Below, piece by piece: positions 9,149-12,898 of a stretch of 12,898 nucleotides of DNA. The notes below the pieces were generated by a model. It was not told the origin of the DNA. It worked only from the letters and a program-made list of their open reading frames with translations, and made no database searches. Source of the DNA: Funneliformis mosseae (lineage: Eukaryota; Glomeromycota; Glomeromycetes; Glomerales; Glomeraceae); NCBI GenBank assembly GCA_910592005.1, contig CAJVPP010002995.1, positions 1-12,898 on the forward strand, given 5' to 3'. Numbering within the stretch: the first letter of the stretch is position 1; each line of letters begins with the position of its first letter. The position numbers and the translations under genes were made by a program.

Positions 9149-10089
9149 TTCATAAAAATATTTATACCATTAAATCCAACTATTAAATATTATATTAATC
9201 CCTTTAAAATAGGAAATTTTATTTATTTAAAGAAAAATTTATTGCTTATTCTAATTATTATATAATAAGTTTTAACTTAATAAACCTTCAAATAAAAAAA
9301 AATTCAATATAATAAGATTTAACTTACTTATTTTCTACTATTAAATCTACAAATTTAGAGTATGATATTATACCTATTATAGGCTTAAATATGATTACTT
9401 TAGAATTTATTACTAAACTATTTAAAATTCTAACAGAAAATCAATTCTTGATTTTTATATTGAAAAATATTTTAGAAATAAAAAATCTAAATATTTTTGG
9501 TTAAAAGTTTAACATAATTCTAATAACACCTATTTTACAAATAAAAAAAATACTAATAATCAAACTTTAATCAAATCAATTACTATTATCTTAATTAGTT
9601 TTATCTATTTATAAATCTATTACTGACTCAAAAACAGGCTAAGAAGTAATTCTAAGAAGACATATTTTAGATTTAAAAAATATATTCTTAGTTTTTCTAA
9701 CTTCTAAAATAAATTAAATACTCAAACTTTAAACCTTCTATAGATTAATAATAGTTTTAGTAGAAAAGTTAACTACTTCAAAGAATTACTTTAAAAATTT
9801 TACAAAAGAATTACAACATTCTCATATAGGCAGATTTGATTTCACATGACTCATTTATATCAATTATACAATAAAATATGAATATGATTTTGATTGTAAA
9901 TTAGTTGATTAAAAAGATCTAATTAAAATAATATACAGTAGTATTCTGTATAAATTCAGATTGATTTGAATCCAATCTGAATCTGATAGATCAGATTTAG
10001 ATCTGATCTGTCAGATTCAGATTCAGATTCAGATCTAATCTGTTAAATTCAGATTAGATTCAGATCTAATTTATTAGATCTGAATTCAA

Positions 10090-10815
10090 CTTTTTTAAAA
10101 CTGAAAAGTTTCTTTTTAATGAAAAGAAATAAATTTTCAGATCTCTTTTAGAACTAAAAAGTTCCTTTCATTAAAAAGAAACGAATTTTCAGATCTTTTT
10201 TAGAGTTTAAAAGTTTCTTTCATTGAAAGGAAATAAATTTTCTGATACTTTTAGATTTAAAAATTTTGTTCCTTTCATTGAAAAAGAATGAATTTTTGGA
10301 TTTCTTTTAAACTGAAAAGTTTCTTTTATTGAAAAAAAAAACAAATTTTCAGACTTTTTTTAGAGCTAAAAATTTGATTCTTTTCATTGAAAAAAATGAA
10401 TTTTCAGATCTTTTTTAGAGTTAAAAAACTTCTTTTATTAAAAAGAAATAACTTTTCAGAACTTTTTTAAAGTCAAAAAGGTTCTTTTCATTGAAAAGAA
10501 ACAAATTTTTAGAACTCTTTTAGAGCTGAAAAGGTTCCTTTTAATGTAAAGAAATGACTTTTCAAAACTCTTTTAGAGCTGAAAAAGTTCCTTTTAATAA
10601 AAAAGAACGATTTTTTAAAACTCTTTAGAGCTAAAAAGTTCCTTTCAATAAAAAGGAATGATTTTTCAGAACTTTTTTAGAGCTGAAAAGATTTTTTTTA
10701 TTGAAAAAAAATGACTTTTCAGAACCTTTTAAAGTTGAAAAGGTTTCTTTTATTAAAAAAAAACATTTTCAGATATCTTTTAGAATTGAAAATTCATTTT
10801 TTCAATAAAACTTTC
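10090..10815. repeat. Satellite array, about 13 units of 50-56 bp (mostly 52), each palindromic
   Basis: The TTTTCAG landmark or its variants fall near 10134, 10186, 10238, 10294, 10346, 10401, 10453, 10507, 10559, 10613, 10663, 10716 and 10766. Each unit holds two near-palindromes: one around TTCTTTTCATTGAAAAGAA and one around TTTTCAG-AACTC-TTTTA-GAGCT-GAAAA. The array is therefore a chain of alternating potential hairpins. Unit divergence is moderate, so the array is not freshly amplified. Confidence 0.85.
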
Positions 10816-10883
10816 AGATTTAGATCAGATCTGGATTTCAACAGATTTGTCAAATTCAGATCAGATTCAGATTCTAAAAAATG

Positions 10884-10932
10884 AAAATCAGATCAGATCA
10901 GATTTAGATAAAATCTGATCTGATCTGATTTT
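10884..10932. repeat. Perfect hairpin with 22-bp arms beside the right end of the satellite element
   Basis: The arms 10884-10905 and 10911-10932 are exact reverse complements separated by AGATA. They are built from GATCA and TGATC words. The hairpin lies 3 bp inside the terminal repeat of the 1005-bp element. Shorter imperfect stems (for example AATCTGAT/ATCAGATT near 9980) lie at the other end. Confidence 0.85.
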
Positions 10933-11439
10933 GTAAAACACTAATATATGATAACTAATAATGAATGCATTTTTTTCTTACACTTGTTCACTTTACCAAA
11001 AAAATTTTCCTTTAAAAATAAACTATTGATATATGAAAGAAGTAAACACTGAAACAATAAAATTATACCCTATCATACTTCTCTTATTTTGCTTTCTTTT
11101 GAATATATTATTTATTATCAAGATGATTTTATAGTTCTTATTAAAAAACAGCTTAGCTTTAATAGATACTTTATTAGTTCAAAATGACTTTCAATAAATG
11201 CTTTTTCAGAAACTATTTTTGTTTATTTATTTGAAAATGAGCCTACTTTTCAATATAGTCTAACAAAATGAAAATATTTTTGTCAATTTTATGGAAAATC
11301 TAGGAAAGAAAGATTTAAATAAATACTTAGTTATAAAAATTAGAGTTTTAAGCAGGATTCTAAAACAAAAATCATGGAATATATTTTATTTGCTAATTAT
11401 GAAAGAGCATATAAAGTTAAATTTAATTGGTATTAAACA

Positions 11440-12898
11440 TTCTATTTACAGTATCTATATATAATAATAATTGAAAAAACTGACATATAGCTTAATTTTC
11501 TAGAACATTATTAAAACTTAATGAAAATTATCGATTTTTTTAGTATAGTATCGTAACTTGTACTTTTGTAACTGATTTTAAAGAATTTGTTAATAAATAT
11601 GTATTAATTTAATATTTTATGATATTATGATATAATGTTTGTATTATTATATTTATATATTTATTAATTTTATTAATTTTTAGAAATAAACATGAGACAA
11701 ATAAATGCTTAAATATAAATCAATTATTAAAATATAGATTTATATTACTTTACATACTACTTCAACAATTATGTATTAATTATATGTCAAAAAAATTTTA
11801 GATTTTTTTTTACATTTAATTTTTTTTACTAATATCAATATTTCTAAAAACAATTTTTTTAGAAATATTGTTAATTAAGTAGAATAATTAGTGATTTTTA
11901 AAAAACATTATATTATATATTACTGATTTTCATCAGTTCTTTCACCTATAATTATACCTCTAAAGAATAGACGAATTTAAAGTTAAAATAAATTAGAAAT
12001 AAAGATGTAGATTAAATAAAAGAAAAATACAATTATTTTTGAGTATCTGTTTGTGATTTTTTTCTACACTTAAAATAGAAAATATTTGTAAAGAAAGATC
12101 CTTTTCTTTTAATTGTCGTAAAAATTGAGATATATATTTTGCAAAAATATGTATGTAAGGTGTGACATTTTCTTTTTGATAAGCTAGAAATTTGTATAAT
12201 ACTATTTATATGACTTTGAATTAGACAACAAAACATAACAGATCTAATTTTGAACATCAATCTCAAATTGGTTAATTTCTTAATTTGTAAAATTTTCTTT
12301 ATATAAAATTAAATACAAATGATAAAATTTTCATTATAATTTTTCTATATTTTTTCTATTAATTGCCTAATACAAATTGTAATACTGAAAATTTTTTCAG
12401 CATTTTCTTTTTATCTGTATCTATTAAGAAAGTCTAATTCTATTGTTTTTTTTGTTAATTTAGATTGAAAAAATTTAAAGTAAATTTTAATATTTTAAAT
12501 ACTAATTCAATTGCTAGTTTAATTTATTTTTGAAATTTCTTTTTTTTAATTAAATCAACAAATACTTTATAGAAACTTTGTTTTTTTACTATGCAATAAC
12601 TGCATAATACTTATTAGACTACAGTTAAGCTACTACTAAGTAAGGTAGTACAGTCCCTGGTGAAAAGAATGGCAGAAAGTTTTTTTTGAATAATAAAAGT
12701 TTTTAATAAATAACTTTCAAAATATTTTTTATTCTCAAATGCTTTTGATTAAGGAATTATACATTCAAATAATTAAATTATAAAAAGTATTCTCCTTCTC
12801 TGTCAATCTGAATTTAAATATAAGTTAAAATACTAAAAAATTAGGAAGTTAGTCTTTCTTCATATTAATTTAACTTTATGCTTTCTATTTCCTACCTT
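11440..12898. other. AT-rich DNA without recognisable genes
   Basis: Both strands are saturated with stops and poly-A/T runs. The longest minus-strand open frame (12266-12033, 77 codons) is compositionally biased and resembles nothing I know. A small island of higher complexity at 12590-12665 (around GTAAGGTAGTACAGTCCCTGG) includes TACTAC/GTAGTA arms at 12631-12650 but has no assignable function. Confidence 0.5.
11836..11870. repeat. Perfect inverted repeat (15-bp arms, 5-bp loop)
   Basis: CAATATTTCTAAAAA (11836-11850) and TTTTTAGAAATATTG (11856-11870) are exact reverse complements around CAATT. The stem is AT-rich and there is no neighbouring gene, so a terminator role cannot be argued. It may be a remnant of a small inverted-repeat element. 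Confidence 0.7.

Larger units (their letters stand above)
9939..10943. mobile_element. 1005-bp non-autonomous element with TAGT-type ends and a satellite interior
   Basis: The left end is TAGTATTCT (9939-9947). The right end is AAAACACTA (10935-10943), whose reverse complement TAGTGTTTT matches at 7 of 9 positions, with both differences transitions. The 8-bp flanks, ATATACAG (9931-9938) and ATATATGA (10944-10951), agree at 5 of 8, and all three differences are again transitions. This fits a decayed hAT-type duplication. Inside, GATCTGAATC-rich arms (9955-10090 and 10815-10935) flank a 52-bp tandem array. No coding capacity is seen. The termini link it to the elements ending at 264 and spanning 4136-4297. 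Confidence 0.6.
9331..11436 (+). pseudogene. Unrecognised decayed coding region, split by a 1005-bp satellite element
   Basis: I do not recognise the family. From about 9331 to 9938 one frame runs about 200 codons with roughly eight stops, nearly all TAA and one TGA. That is fewer than expected by chance at this AT content. Readable blocks are TNLEYDIIPIIGLNMITLEF, EVILRRHILDLKNIFLVFL, LQHSHIGRFDF and YEYDFDCKLVD. The frame runs right up to the TAGT terminus of the inserted element at 9939. On the far side protein-like sequence resumes. From 11113 to 11436 one frame reads YYQDDFIVLIKKQLSFNRYF, AFSETIFVYLFENEPTFQY, KYFCQFYGKSRKERFK and KIMEYILFANYERAYKVKF, again with TAA, TAG and TGA stops. 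That the two halves form one gene is inference from position. It may be an old transposon gene or a decayed host gene. Confidence 0.35.

Noticed and set aside
1958..9151. Three-base target-site duplication for the 7.2-kb element
   Set aside because: The adjoining bases are AAT on the left and TTC on the right and do not match, even allowing a single transition. I leave the element without a duplication.
12033..12266. Minus-strand 77-codon open frame
   Set aside because: It is compositionally biased, has no recognisable family, splice context or neighbour, and is a plausible chance frame in a 1.4-kb gene-free stretch.

Overview
The window looks like nuclear DNA of an arbuscular mycorrhizal fungus (Glomeromycotina). 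I infer this from the very AT-rich composition, GT-AG introns of about 65-85 bp, GATCCGAATC-type satellites, and above all two degraded protein families that I recognise by eye from Glomeromycotina genomes. I cannot fix the genus. No gene here is intact. The window is a nest of mobile elements and decayed coding sequence, with no tRNA, rRNA or CRISPR array that I can see.

Layout. Positions 1-264 are the right end of an element built of 32-bp satellite units and ending in GGAACACTA. About 294-1560 is a decayed plus-strand gene of unknown function. Positions 1961-9148 are probably one 7.2-kb two-gene transposon. Its ends are an inverted 11-bp AAGGAGGTTTT, and inside them lie related subterminal motif clusters. 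The minus-strand gene (2396-5719) is a Tnp2/CACTA-superfamily transposase. The plus-strand gene (6258-8712) encodes a low-complexity, coiled-coil protein with conserved C-terminal blocks. The two genes diverge from a shared AT-rich promoter region (5720-6257). A 162-bp hAT-like MITE with a perfect 8-bp target-site duplication sits inside the transposase (4136-4297). About 9331-11436 is another decayed coding region. It is split by a 1005-bp element (9939-10943) with TAGT-type termini and a 13-copy, 52-bp palindromic satellite. From about 11440 to the end I see only AT-rich sequence with one perfect hairpin.

Two themes link the regions. First, three elements share TAGTGTT...AACACTA-type termini but have unrelated, satellite-like interiors, which suggests one trans-acting hAT-like transposase moving diverse cargo. 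Second, the in-frame stops sit where Q (CAA to TAA) and R (CGA to TGA) are expected. A 45-bp internal repeat shows CpA-to-TpA change directly. This is a RIP-like or methylcytosine-deamination signature on both strands.

If the 7.2-kb unit is real, its working form would resemble plant CACTA elements: a transposase, a second DNA-binding or regulatory protein, and subterminal repeats as binding sites. That comparison is inference.
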